NCBI GenBank assembly: GCA_036346275.1
Contig: CM070713.1
Location: 54,989,567 to 55,053,566, forward strand
Length of the DNA: 64,000 bases
Direction of reading: 5' to 3'
From: Otatea glauca
Taxonomy: Eukaryota > Streptophyta > Magnoliopsida > Poales > Poaceae
A model generated the notes under the pieces. The model had not been told where the DNA came from. It worked only from the letters and a program-made list of their open reading frames with translations, and did no database searches. The position numbers and the translations under genes were made by a program. Positions 22,886 to 34,127 of the stretch are shown one piece after another (position 1 is the stretch's first letter; each line of letters opens with the position of its first letter).

Positions 22886-23252
22886 GACTCTGATGATGGC
22901 CACGACACGAGTTGGGATGGTGGCAGCAGCGCACTGCGACCACAGAGAACAGTACCTAATCCTAAAAGATGAGTGCGGCTAGAGGTGGGCGTCCGGCACG
23001 GCACGGGTCTATCGTGTTTCGTGTCGGGACGCAACGGCCTGCCGTGCTGGGCCAGGCCGGCCCGGCTCACCTGCGGTGAGCTCAGGCATGGTCCATTTAC
23101 GCTTCGTGCCTGCTTCGTGCCGTGCCGGCCCAGGTCCGACCCATTTGCACTATTGCAACGAGAGGAAAGTAGCCGAAAACGCATGAAATTGAGGCAGTAG
23201 ATTCAAATATTATGAGAAAAAGAACTAAAATTTATTATTCTTGAGCGATTCT
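22886..23252. other. Unassigned DNA with a hAT-like terminus at about 22980
   Basis: tagaggtgggcgtccggcac near 22980 followed by Cys/Gly-codon-rich cggcacgg repeats resembles the outer end of grass hAT elements (TAGRGGTGGGC). Similar ggcccg / cgtgccg repeats return at 24480-24650, so the two could be parts of one element split by the solo LTR. No matching opposite terminus was found. Confidence 0.3.
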
Positions 23253-24159
23253 TGTGAATACTTATAATGAGGGTACCCTAACGGCCCAGTGTGGCCGCGG
23301 CCTCAAGCACAGCTCAAGCCCAACAGGCCGCTCCTAGCCCACTACCGACCAAAGCACCTGCAAGACCACACGAGACATCCCTTCCCGACCGATCGAGGGA
23401 AGTGTCTCCAACCAAGCGGGGCTCCAGGCCGCCGCGAGACGGACCCCGGCTCCGACCAAGCAGGCTCCCGACCCCTTTGGCGGGGCGGATTCCCGACTCC
23501 GATCAAACCGAGGCAACCCCTGCCAAGGGCCGCGTGTCGAAGCCTCTACCAGCCAACAGCCACGTACCCCACGAACGGGGTCAATCGAAGTAACTATACA
23601 AGGGCAGGTGGCTCCTTCCCAAGAAGGTTTAATGACTGACCGAAGTCATGCCCCCAGTCCTATCGGCCGGTCACATACAGTACGAAGACACGCTCTCTCC
23701 CGAGGCAACACCCACGTCATGCGCAGCAACGTCAACACTCGTAAAGTTCGCGAGAGGCGAGTGCAGATTTCGGAAATACCTAACCATACGACCAACTAAG
23801 CTACCGACCCAAAGATGGGCAAGGCGGGCGTGTGACCGTCAGAACGAAGGACCGAAACTCCTAGTATAGGTCATCTCGTCCTCTCTCAATTCTCGATGTA
23901 ACCTGCCCCTTCCTTCCGTATAAAAGGAGGCAGGAACCCCCGTAGGAGGGCGATCGAACCCATCTCGCTAAGCCATTAGCACTCTCGCTTGTAAATTTTG
24001 TGCTATCATGCATGCGAGCGGAATACAACGCCACCACACGAATCGGGTAGGACCTTCGCCGAACCGTATACATCTTGGACCGAGTCTAACCATTCAGGGA
24101 GTGGAACGCGCGGCCCCTTAGACTTACAAATTTACTTGCCGGTGCTCGAAACGCCGACA
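23253..24159 (+). repeat. Solo LTR of the Tat gypsy (opposite orientation to 12217-13089)
   Basis: About 907 bp, TGTGAATACTTATAATGAGGGTACC...cgccgaca. It aligns along its length with the reverse complement of 12217-13089, with no internal element sequence on either side. Candidate flanking pentamers (attct and gttac) do not match, so the ends may be eroded or the LTR truncated. Confidence 0.8.
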
Positions 24160-24345
24160 GTTACATAGAGCGAGGGGGATATGCTCAACACGGGCGAGAG
24201 AGGGGGCAATGGGCGAGAAAGAGAGTGAGCGAGACAGGCGAGAGAGATTGAGAGGGAGATTGAGATAGACGGGTGAGAGAGAGAGAGTAGAGAGAGATTG
24301 AGAGACGGTGCACTCAATCTCTCTCAGCTCTCTCTCCCGTTTTGT
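24160..24345. repeat. GA/CT-rich low-complexity tract with inverted repeat
   Basis: Long gagaga-type runs followed by the complementary arm: gagagagattgag at about 24290-24302 faces ctcaatctctctc at about 24313-24325, giving a possible hairpin with a ~10-nt loop. Confidence 0.7.
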
Positions 24346-25599
24346 CCATCTCTCTCAGGTGTCGGCGATAGGAGTGGCGTTCATGCTACTTGGTGCATCT
24401 ATGGCGTTTATGCTCTATGAGTCGGTGACCTTCATGCTAGATTTCTTCCTCACGTCCTGGGTCATCGGGCTCGGTACGGCCCATTCTACAGTATCGTGCC
24501 GACCGTATCGCCCAACGTGCCCGATTCTCAGGCCCGGTATGACCCGTGCTACAGTGTCGTGCCGGCCCCGCCTGGCCCACTTCGTATCGGGTCGGGCTTC
24601 ATACCGTGCCGTGACGTCGTGCCTCGGGCCGGCCCAAAAAAGTCTGGCCCGAACAACGAGGCAAGTGGAAGCCTGTGCGCCCAGTTGTGCAGTTGGAAGA
24701 CCACCGGAGTTCATCGTCTGTGAAACCAAACCACATTTCGGGCACCCCACCGTCACTAGGACGCCGCACCGCTTCGACGCAAAATAAGGCAAGCATCAAA
24801 TCCTTGTCGACCTACTATTGCTTAACCACCTACCAATTGAGGAGCGCCACCACAGAAGGTCGCCGTCAGTGTAGTGATCTTCTTCTTCTTGTTCTTCAGA
24901 TTTGGCTTGCCGTCGCCTGATCACCTCAAAGCATCGCCTGAAAATCCAATACCTCCGATAGGCTCCCCTTGCTCGGGAACACATCATGCGCAAGCCTTCT
25001 CGACCGAGACAGAATCGAAGAGCCGCTCCCATAGACGAGCGCCACCGTGAGCTCTTTCTCACTGCTGCTAGCTTGTGGTGTGACCAGGAATTGTGGCGAG
25101 GGGAAGATGGTGCTGCGGCATAGAGGAACAGGGATCGTAGGTCGGCTCAGAGCATGGCAAGCGGCCTGACAGGCTGTCATGGCTTTGAGCAACCATTGTG
25201 AGCGGCATGGCACAGCATGGTTCTCGTGCGCTGCCATGGTGAAGAAGACATGGTAGGCGCACATTAGTGCCACCACCTCATCTTCTTTTTTCCCTGAGTG
25301 CAAGCTCACAAGGCAATACCGCCCACTTATGATGCTATATGTAAGTGAAACCACCCTGCAGAACCAAACTAGGGGATTAAGTGGATGGGATTGACAAATT
25401 TAGGAGGTTAAATACAAGTTTTTATACAGTGTGTTTTTCAAGTTCGGGATACTAAGACAAACTTTTCATCAAAGTTTAGAGGGGTAAATGGACTTTTTCC
25501 CTTCAAAAACAAACGTAAAATTAAAAATGCGCTTAATCCATTATTCTCTCTGAATGGAGATAAGTTGTACTAAACTATCGAACCATTCTAGGATTTTAT
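24346..25599. other. Unassigned DNA
   Basis: Contains the GC-rich cgtgccg/ggcccg stretch (24480-24650) and several short open frames on both strands with no recognisable domain or splice structure. I see no gene I can support. Confidence 0.35.
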
Positions 25600-26413
25600 T
25601 TAGCGCTGGGACTGGGACCGCATGATTCGGACTCTTAATTGTATTTTTATACTAGTCTCCCAATTAGTGGCTAGCACACAAATCTACTCAGAAAACAGCA
25701 TCAAAACTCATACTTTATTAAATAAAAAGGTACTGAGATAGTACAAGTATTTCAAACTAGCCGTAGGCCAAGAACAGCACAAAGAGTCTTGCATTAGAAG
25801 ATACATAAAAAATAGTGCCCACGTGGTTTGCTATAGCCCCAAAAGCAACTGATTGGGGATCGTGACATAGTATTTAGCCTCATCGTCTTCACCGAATCTA
25901 GAAATATAGAAGTAGCCAATTGCCGAATCTTTCTCTTCAGCTGATAGTGTTCAACAAGCAACAATGAGTACATACATACTCAACAATACTTTTACAAATG
26001 CTATTATCATCGTGTAAGGTTATTCAAAGGAAGGCTAATATGTCTTATTTGCTTAAGCCAGTTTTCAGTTTAAATATGAGTAACAATAATTGTAAAGGCA
26101 TGTATTTAACAAATGATAAGTAAGTAGCAAATAATCATAATGAACAATAATATAGTATGCTCAAAACACCAACACTAGTATGGTAGCACAAGTCCATTAG
26201 TGAACCATATACATTTATCCATTGTGTCCAAAAATCATTTTCTGTTCGTCAAAACAAAAGTCTAACCAACTTTGGCCTTTCCTTGCAATACACATGACCG
26301 GGGCATGACTATTCGAATAGATTTGATTATCACTATGCTAAGAATGTACAACTTTACCCACACAATGAATTACTAATGTCTGCTCACATGCAATATTATA
26401 GCGTGCGACTTGA
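25600..26413. repeat. Degraded LTR-like fragment related to the 60985-62957 LTR
   Basis: actagtctcccaattagtggctagcacacaaat with catactttattaaata nearby parallels actagtcccatgatcagtggctagcacgcac and catactctttattacaaat at 61045-61110. A caacaa...tgagtacatacatactcaac stretch then parallels 61310-61350. No coding content. I call it a diverged relative only. Confidence 0.45.
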
Positions 26414-27850
26414 CACTACCACACAGAAGAAAATCACAAACGGTTAAAAATAATTAGCACAACCAGTTTTAGAACCGTTTGCGAAAAAAAGATTCAGTAA
26501 TGATCAATGTTCAGTTTGTGATAGTTACACATCAGGGACGGTTATCCACAAAAAACCATCCGTGATAGTTACACATCACGAACAGTTAGTACATAAGAAA
26601 CTATATACGATAATAATAAATAACAGACGATTCCAATTACGAACCATCTATGATTTGCATTTTTTACACATAATTTAAGTTTTATAGTTAGCATCAGGAA
26701 TCACTCTAGCCATACCCATATACATACACATTTCACAATTGAGATAAATATACGCACAACACACATTCAAACATATATAAGACACGAACACAATTCATAG
26801 TTGAGATTTATACATATAACACACATTTAAACATAATAAATGAGTTAAAATTCACAATTCAAATATATCTACATGTACTTTACACAATTCACAGTTGAAA
26901 AGTACATACAATCTACTATACAACTTATAGACTGTTTGAGGCACTGAAACCACCCCTGGCTCAAATAACATCAGCCAGGAAGAAGTAGATACTAAATGCA
27001 TGCAAGATGCGTGTGCCACTAGAGTACTCTAGTCCTTGTTGCCACAACCACCAAATTTCTACTGCTAGTATTGTACTCCTACCATATCTTCAGTCTTAAC
27101 TGAGGCAATTAATTTCTAGGCTGATGGCAGTACCTAAGAGGTGATAGAGGAGGGTGATGGAGCGGTGCGGAGAGGACATGGACGGCGAAGGTGAGGTGAC
27201 GAGGGCGACAACAACGTGGAGAGGATGACGACGGTGCAGAGTGAAAACCCTAGATTTGGATGGAGAGATGCTAAGTGTGAGTACCTGAATTGACCATACG
27301 AAAAGTTATATATACATAGTCCTCTGCTTGTCATTACAGATGGTTAGAAGACGACAACTGTCTGTGCTATTTGCTCATCACTGATGTTTGTGATAAAAGA
27401 ACCATATGTGATAGTGCATATTACAGACGGTTATTTGGGTAATAATCGTCCGTGATATGAAATTTGTTATTTTATACTTTTTCTATTTTATGGCTAACCT
27501 TAGGAGTACATAAAGTCTTCGTAGCATCCGGTGCGATTCCCAATATGCATCTACTTAAGTAATTACATGCGGTTTCAATATAAAACTGTCTATGATAAGT
27601 TAACTTCATAACAGTTTATTTTCACAATCGTCTATAAAATATCACAAACGGCTTCTTTGTAAGAAACCATCGGTGATAAGTTAACTTTATAAACAGTTTA
27701 TTTTCACAACCGTTTATAAAATATCACAAACGGCTTCTTTGTAAGAAACCGTCTGTGATAACTTGATACATCACAATTTATAGACAATCCACAATTATTA
27801 CATACGATTGCTTAAAACTAAGATTCTGTGATAGTTTCAACTTAATTTTC
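26414..27850. mobile_element. CACTA-like transposon fragment, one terminus only
   Basis: CACTACCACACAGAAGAAAA at 26414 looks like a CACTA terminal inverted repeat. Through to about 27840 runs a field of short repeats in both orientations (acaaacggcttctttgtaag, aaccgtctgtgata, gacggttat), the subterminal repeats to which CACTA transposase binds in known elements. No reverse terminus (GGTAGTG) was found on the right, and there is no transposase. About 200 bp near 27130-27330 is free of repeats and could be captured DNA. Confidence 0.6.
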
Positions 27851-27992
27851 CTTGTACCTTCGTGGATGAATTTTCAAGCAAACTTTAAAACTGTTCGAGA
27901 TAGACGTCAGATATTACCCTTTATGTAGACCTTTCCAAAAGTGCGACCTTACATCAAGTCACCCGATGCTCGTTACCAACATAATGGGTTGG
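27851..27992. other. Target DNA left of the gypsy B element
   Basis: Unassigned. Continues after the gypsy B insertion at 46695, and after the second copia at 53542. The last five bases, gttgg, are the gypsy target duplication. Confidence 0.5.
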
Positions 27993-28721
27993 TGTTTGCA
28001 CCAAAATTTGGCAGATAGGGTCAGAATCAGCAGTCCAAGATCAACAAGATACGACCAGGATACAGATTGAAGATATTTGGAAACGGAACAGGTTGCTAAG
28101 GAAAGCACCATCCAAATAGAGGCCGATGCAGATTCTACTCCTAACGTGTTGTACCAGGACTCTATCGGCTAATGGGTATAAAAGAGGTCTAGAGGTGATC
28201 AGAAAAGCCGTCCAGAGCCAATCAACCAATTCGCGTCTACTTTTCATATACTTTTCCTGTCGACTAGGAGTAGCTCTTGTAATTTAGCCTTTGTAATTGA
28301 TTTTGATCAATAAAGTTGCGCATCGCCGATTGTTGATCTTCATCAATTACGCCCCAGGTTTGATTTGTTCTGATTTTGTTGCGCATCGCCTTCTTCAGAA
28401 TCGATCTACCTTTATCCTCTGATTAGCCTTAATCGGCTAGTTAGACTTACCCCTTTTCATCTTGATTTAATCGGCTTTGAGCTGATTGAATCTAAGCCGA
28501 TTGATCTTCACGATCGGCTAGTTAGATTTATCCTGTTACCTTGATCTTGATCGGCTTCAAGCTGATTGAGTTTAAGCCGATTGATCGTTACGATCGGCTT
28601 TGAATGAATTTCATATTTTTACCTTGTCGATTATAGGTCAAATCGACTGGCACGCTCTGAACCAGGTGTTCGTTTGGTGTGCTGTTGTTAGAAATCCTAC
28701 TTCAAGTTTTTGACGCCAACA
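27993..28721 (+). repeat. 5' LTR, gypsy B
   Basis: 729 bp, TGTTTGCACC...GACGCCAACA. TATA-like gggtataaaagagg near 28173. It contains two to three direct copies of the gattgatctt.acgatcggct segment near 28495-28600, which account for the length difference from the 14822-15479 copy. Confidence 0.9.
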
Positions 28722-28748
28722 CACTCTTGGCACGCCCGGTGGGACGAG
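28722..28748 (+). other. Primer-site region of gypsy B
   Basis: Directly after the LTR comes cactcttggcacgcccggtgggacgag; tggcacgcccggtggga has the form of a tRNA 3'-end complement. I do not assign the tRNA. Confidence 0.5.
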
Positions 28749-30860
28749 ATGGCATCATCAAGCAAATCAATTCCGCCGTCAGATCTCTACACCGAGGCAA
28801 TAATCATCCCCACATTGGACGATTTAACTCCGGAGCAATGCAAAGAAATTGAAGATCAAAAAGCTGCTTTGGAGGAGATGATGTTGGGTTGCTACCAAAA
28901 AACCCGACGAGGAGTTACCCAGAAGTCCGCTTTGCCGACGCTAAATCCCCTCGGCGATGCAAGAGTCTCAACTGGCCTGGTAAGTCATTACATGTCTACA
29001 CAAGCCGAACTATCGGCTATGATTGAGCAATCAGTACATAGTGCGTTAATTAACCAATCATCGGCTTTGGTCACTACCCTCAAGCCGATGATTGCAAATA
29101 GTGTTAAAACTATTACTCAAGAGTTAGCTTCATCTGGAAGCCTACTCGATCCACTACAGGCGCTGCCAACATATCCTGTGTATTCGATAGGGCAGAATGC
29201 TAGCCTAGCGGTTGCCGCAAAACCATCGGCTCCAATACCCTCTATGATGCCGACTCAACCGACGGTTATTTTACCTCGGGATCCTCGTCCTAGCAGGGTC
29301 ACACATCATCAGGCGTACACTGATGCCGCTAGACCAAACGTGTCGGCTACTTTGCCGCCGTCAGCTTCGTTTAATATTTTTCCACAATCGGTCTCACAGC
29401 CGATTGAACCCATTAGGCATGTCCAGTACCAACAACCGATTCCGCCCAGGAATCCGGTCCCTCATAAGGTGGTGACCTACGCAGAGCCCTTTGTCCCTGT
29501 ACCAGAACCACCGATTAGGAGGTACGATGGGTATGATCAAATCCCACAAAATCCGTCGGCTTAGTCTAACTGGCAGCACGAGTTTGCACTCGGGGGGCAG
29601 AATACCAGTCATGATCATTGGCAGAGCCCTGATATCTCGTCGGCTAACAACATTAATTGGGCTGACCAGATTTCTGCCATGTTGATAGATCAATTAAACT
29701 ACGACCAAAGGGTAGAGTCATCGGCTATAGAAAGCCGTATCCGGATTATATAGATCGCATGCAATATCCACATAATTTTAAAGTTCCGATTTTGCCAAAT
29801 TTTACGGGATGATTCGGTCCACGACCTTAGAGCACGTCGAGCGCTTTATCGCTCAATGTGGCGAGGCAGCTCGATCCAACGGGCTAAAATTAGATTATTC
29901 CCATTGTCTTTATCAGAGCCGCTTTCACTTGGTTTACTAGTTTACCTCCAAATTCGGTTCATTTTTGGAGCGATTTGGAAAGCCGATTCCTTGAGTACTT
30001 TTTCTCGTGATGCGGAACTCGTGATTTTAGATCTAAGTTACGCCCAATGTAAGTCCGAGGAATCGATAAATGATTATGTTAAGAGATTGAAGTGAGAAAT
30101 AGGTGTTTTAGTGTTACCCTACCTGATAATCAGTTGGCCGATTTAGCTTTCCAGGGGTTGATACCCCCATTAAGAGAAAAATTCGGCGAGCAGGAATTCA
30201 CCTATTTAAGTCATCTCCTACAACGAGTATCAGCTCAAGAAAGCCGTTTCTCTGATGATAAGGGCTTCAAAGATGAATTGAAGAATAACAAAGACAAGAT
30301 ACAATCGGCTATAAAGGATGACCAACTAAAATTTGCAGAAGAGCATACGATGCAGCTGGACGCTAATCCTATTCCAATTAACATGGTCCATTGCTCTAAA
30401 AAGAAGGAAAAGCCGGCACAAGATGCAGAGCCTAAGGGTCAAATTCATATATCATCGGCTATAAAAATGACGAATCAAGCCGATGTACAATCAAATTCTG
30501 ATGGCAATAAGACACTCATGATTACTGTTGGCTCTATACAAATAAAAGCCGACCGTGAAGGAAATTTTTTTAAAACAATCACACCAAAGGGATATCAGTC
30601 GAGAGAGCATTGCCACACGTAGTCGATCTAAGTCGAAGCCCACTTTTTCCCAACTACTAGCAAAATATGAAAGGAGGAATGAAAGACCACGACGAAGTCC
30701 TCCACATCGGTCAGTTGATGAATATCGGCCAAGCGGTCCTGAAAGAGCTCACCAATGGTGCCCTTTCTGGCAATTTTGCTGGGAGAAGGGATTAGCTTTG
30801 CCATCACCAAACAAATGTCCGATGCAGTATTACCCATGTCAAGGTGATAGGCAGCGATGG
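28749..30860 (+). pseudogene. Gypsy B gag, main part, with stops and frameshifts
   Basis: Gag structural protein. The ATG at 28749 (gagATGgcatc) opens 271 codons of Ser/Pro/Ala-rich N-terminal region, ending at a stop at about 29563. After a non-coding-looking 200 bp, the Retrotrans_gag domain appears in shifting frames: CGEAARSNG near 29860, LPPNSV-type and ESRF-like segments to 30000, SYAQCKSEESINDYVKR at about 30040-30090, then TLPDNQLADLAFQGL and LLQRVSAQESRF at 30115-30245. A Lys/Glu-rich C-terminal part follows. The reading stops where the copia begins (30861). Confidence 0.75.
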
Positions 30861-32555
30861 TGAAGGATCGAGTTGGCCTAGAGGGGTGGGGGGTGAATAG
30901 GCAATTTTAACAAGTTTTAACTATTTTAAACAACTAACTGAATTTATCAAAGAGTAGATTACTGCAAGGATAATACATAATTCAAAACAACTAAAGATAA
31001 CAGCGAAAGCAATAAACGAAATGACACAGGAGAGACAAAGATTTATCCCGTGGTTCAGAGCCGCACTCCTAATCCACGTTGAAGCACTTCTTTCGAAGTT
31101 CTGCTTCTCCAGAGCTAGTCGTAGTAGCTCTGGCGATCACTCAGGTAACTCTTTCACTACTCGAGTGAGGTGAGTTCCAAACCTCTCACAAATACAGTTG
31201 CCTTCCACAAACACCTTTGGACAGGTCACACTGTTCACTTCCTCCAAGCTGTCTAGGATCACTAAGATCCAAGAGTAATAAACTTTGCACAAGTTCTGTC
31301 TCTTGGTTCACTTTGCAATTCACACAACTAGACACTGACTTGGAGCTAACACACTTAGAGATGTATGAGAATTTTTGTGTGAAGATGAAGCACAGACTCC
31401 TTTTGAGAATGAGAGCTATATTTTAATACCAAAGTGTAAGGAGTTCATCTGTATATAGGAAAATGGCTTAGGAAATGCTTATATAGCCATTTGGAGTGAA
31501 AGTAGCCGTTACACCTCCTACAGTAGCCGTTGGACGTGTCAGATGTCAGAAACAACAGAAATATACACGTACAACGAACTAAGTATCAGTGCCTAGCGAT
31601 ACTGGATATGTGTATGACGGACCAAATTTGAGAGTTCACGACGGACCAAAAATTTTGGTCCGTAGTACATGGGTTACTCATAGAGGATGGTCGGCATACA
31701 ACTGAGAGACAATATGAGCGACAGACCAATTTGTTTAGTCCGTTACACATGGACTTTTAAAAGATAGGACTGGCATAGAGACCTATGTACGTCGGACCAA
31801 ATTTTTGGTCCGTCATACATGGACTTTTCAGAAGATTGGTCTGGCACAGAAACACATGTACGTCGGACCAAATTTTTGGTCCGTCATACATGGACTTTCT
31901 AGAAGATTGGTTTGGCACAGAGACACATGTACGTCAGACCAAATTTTTGGTCCGTCATACATGGACTTTTCAGAAGATTGGTGCCAAGGACCTTTTCAAT
32001 AAATTTTTTATCCAAGCTTTTTATTTTAGCAATGAACTGAGATATTTTAAACACGAATGCTTGGTCCGTTTCCTGAGTAAAATTCTTTTGAAGATAGAGA
32101 AAATTCATTTTAGGTTTCGTTTCAAAAGGACATCAAAGATTCAGTCCGGCCAAAAATTATAAACTGAAAGAGTGCCGGACCAAATATTTGGTCTGCTGTA
32201 GATGGGAAACCGAAGATATTTTGGTCCGATGAACTAAGAGATATGATTTCACAAGGATAAAGTGTAAGTGTCTTATGCTCCGAGAGATCTAGTTTTGCCT
32301 TTGCCTAACAACCTATTTGCTTGTGCAAAGTCCCTCTTTTGGACAACCAAAAAGAAAACAGACCTAGACTATTTGACTTGAATCATCTCCCAAGTTATAA
32401 ACTATAAACTGAATACCTTAATCTTGTTAGCCCAACTTGTTCCATCATAGATTCCAGCTTCTTTTCTTCAAAGCTTTGAGTATTACAACCTTAGTCATCA
32501 ATACCAAAACCATAATAATACAGTAATAGAATTGAGGGGTGCCTAGATGCTATCA
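30861..32555 (-). repeat. 3' LTR, SIRE-like copia
   Basis: 1695 bp. Minus-strand start TGATAGCATCTAGG just after the polypurine tract, end GATCCTTCA at 30861. Near-identical to 42557-44247. Bears palindromic ggaccaaa..tttggtcc motifs and a 71-bp tandem repeat. Confidence 0.85.
31742..31990. repeat. 71-bp tandem repeat in the SIRE LTR, four copies
   Basis: ggactttt recurs at 31751, 31821, 31892 and 31963. Each unit carries an aagattggt.tggca block and ends in the palindrome-like ggaccaaatttttggtccg. The same array lies at 43437-43680 in the other LTR. Confidence 0.9.
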
Positions 32556-32569
32556 ATCTCCCCCTATTT
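32556..32569 (-). other. Polypurine tract next to the 3' LTR
   Basis: Minus strand AAATAGGGGGAGAT directly before the LTR start TGATAG. A second tract, AAAGGGGGAGTA, lies 5' of it at 32881-32892. Paired tracts like this occur in SIRE-type elements. Confidence 0.75.
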
Positions 32570-32916
32570 GGTAATTGATGACAACATACCTTTTAGTTTA
32601 TAATATCTCATATATTATGCAAAACAGAGTTAGCTGAAAAGACCGACAGTAGAATTTATGAGTGAATTTTCTCCCCCTTAATAAATGCATGCTATAATTC
32701 ATATCAGAGCAGAGTATTAAAGAGTGTATCAGAGCATATAGCATCTAAACAGCCATATATAAAGATCATAAAAGTAGCATACAAAGGACAAGAACACAAC
32801 ACATAAGACTCATATACTTAACTACTTGTCTTTATATAATCCAGCCTACAGAAAAGAACTTAAGAGAGGTTATAAGGTTTTACTCCCCCTTTGGCATCAA
32901 TAGCCAAAAAGGGCCC

Positions 32917-33318
32917 CTACTTGCGCCTAGAAAAGACTCTTTTGAGCTGGCCCTGAGCTGAGCTTTTCTTCAGAGGAGAGACTGGTTTATCATCAGTAGC
33001 TTCTTGGCTTTGATTTTCTGGCCCTTGAGACATAACTTGATCATGCCAACTTGGATAGTCTGGGTCACCTGGCTGGATAATCAACAGTTGAAGATCTGAC
33101 TGAATTTGATCCAAAGATTCATTCATAGTGCTAGTTTCAACAAGGACGTCACCAACATCATATATGCAATCATGTGCTAAGCGAGTGTAGTCGAGCAAGG
33201 CATCCTCAGTGAATTCTGAAAGATGATCTAACTGATGTCTCATCCATAACTGATTGCTTGTATGTGATATACTTGCAGCTTCAACTTGATTTCTCGGTTT
33301 CTTGTCTCGATCATCCAT
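32917..33318 (-). CDS. 3'-most small ORF of the SIRE-like element (133 aa), unrecognised
   Basis: Starts at 33318 (Met-Asp-Asp-Arg-Asp-Lys) and ends with a basic tail (Lys-Arg-Val-Phe-Ser-Arg-Arg-Lys) at 32917. Acidic middle, no membrane segment, no domain I recognise. It lies between the env-position ORFs and the polypurine tract. A diverged second copy is at 44605-44928, where small indels shift part of the frame. It may be the C-terminal part of the longer ORF upstream rather than a separate gene. Confidence 0.4.
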   Translation of the reverse strand: MDDRDKKPRNQVEAASISHTSNQLWMRHQLDHLSEFTEDALLDYTRLAHDCIYDVGDVLVETSTMNESLDQIQSDLQLLIIQPGDPDYPSWHDQVMSQGPENQSQEATDDKPVSPLKKSSAQGQLKRVFSRRK

Positions 33319-33346
33319 TTTACGTTCATGTCATACGATCCATCCT

Positions 33347-34024
33347 TTATCGATTTTGATTAGTATCAAGTCGTTGGACATGCTGTCTAAGATTGTCCTG
33401 ATTTTTGCTTAGGTGGTCAAATCTGGACATGACTTCATTTTGAAATTTTGTTTGTTCCTCATTCCTTAGAGCTGCTGTATTCTGATCTTCCAGGTATCTT
33501 GTTTGGAATCCTATTTGATCAGCATAATATTGTTGCTCAAAGGTTGAAAACCAAGAAGGTTGAGAATCAAAGACATTTTCTTGAGCCTGAAATGTATTAT
33601 CTTGTGCTTGCTCATTATACTTTGGAGAAGATGGGATGGGATACTGACAGTCAAACAGACTTTCCCAACCAGGAAAAGTATCCCTTTGATCATGCTCAGG
33701 ATGAGCTGATGATGGAGGATAATAGGTTTCAAATTGTTGGGGCATCCCAGATCCTCCTGCTTCATTTTCATGGGCTCTGTCCAAGGTTTGTGCTTCCATG
33801 AACCTTCTTTGCATTCTTGACTCTTGAAGGTGATAGAATTGTTGCTCTTCATCTAAGGTTCTATCAACTGGACATGTAAGATTTTGAGTGGCAAGATCAT
33901 CCATTTTCCACGATTCACTTCCATGAATCACTTCAGTTGCTTCTGGAGTATGGTGACTCAGAGTCTTCCTTTTGTTTCCTCTTTGAACACTAGGTTCTCT
34001 GTCATTTCTACTCTGATCAGACAT
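33347..34024 (-). CDS. ORF of the SIRE-like 3' region (225 aa), unrecognised
   Basis: Starts at 34024 (Met-Ser-Asp-Gln-Ser). Hydrophilic, Gln/Glu-rich, with FHAQ-like low-complexity spacing and a C-terminal heptad-like segment (RFDHLSKNQDNLRQHVQRL) that could form a coiled coil. No signal peptide or membrane segment. Its C-terminal half is repeated at 45027-45440, outside the 5' LTR. It follows the 34128-35394 reading region with a gap of about 100 bp. Function unknown. Confidence 0.4.
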   Translation of the reverse strand: MSDQSRNDREPSVQRGNKRKTLSHHTPEATEVIHGSESWKMDDLATQNLTCPVDRTLDEEQQFYHLQESRMQRRFMEAQTLDRAHENEAGGSGMPQQFETYYPPSSAHPEHDQRDTFPGWESLFDCQYPIPSSPKYNEQAQDNTFQAQENVFDSQPSWFSTFEQQYYADQIGFQTRYLEDQNTAALRNEEQTKFQNEVMSRFDHLSKNQDNLRQHVQRLDTNQNR

Positions 34025-34127
34025 ATGATGACTCTCATAGGCTTGATGATGTCTTTCATAGGATTGAGGCCAGAGTCACTTTCTTGTGCCAGGAAAAATC
34101 TCTAAAACTGTTTTCATCAAACTCATT

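Noticed and set aside
24308..24792. ORFs of 159 and 125 codons near the hAT-like GC stretch
   Set aside because: Overlapping frames on both strands over low-complexity and repeat DNA; no domain.
26414..27850. Complete CACTA element
   Set aside because: Only the left terminus is present; no GGTAGTG end, matching target duplication or transposase was found.
31785..32162. 125-codon ORF present in both SIRE LTRs (also 43477-43854)
   Set aside because: It reads through the 71-bp array and LTR on the strand opposite to the element; explained by repeat structure.
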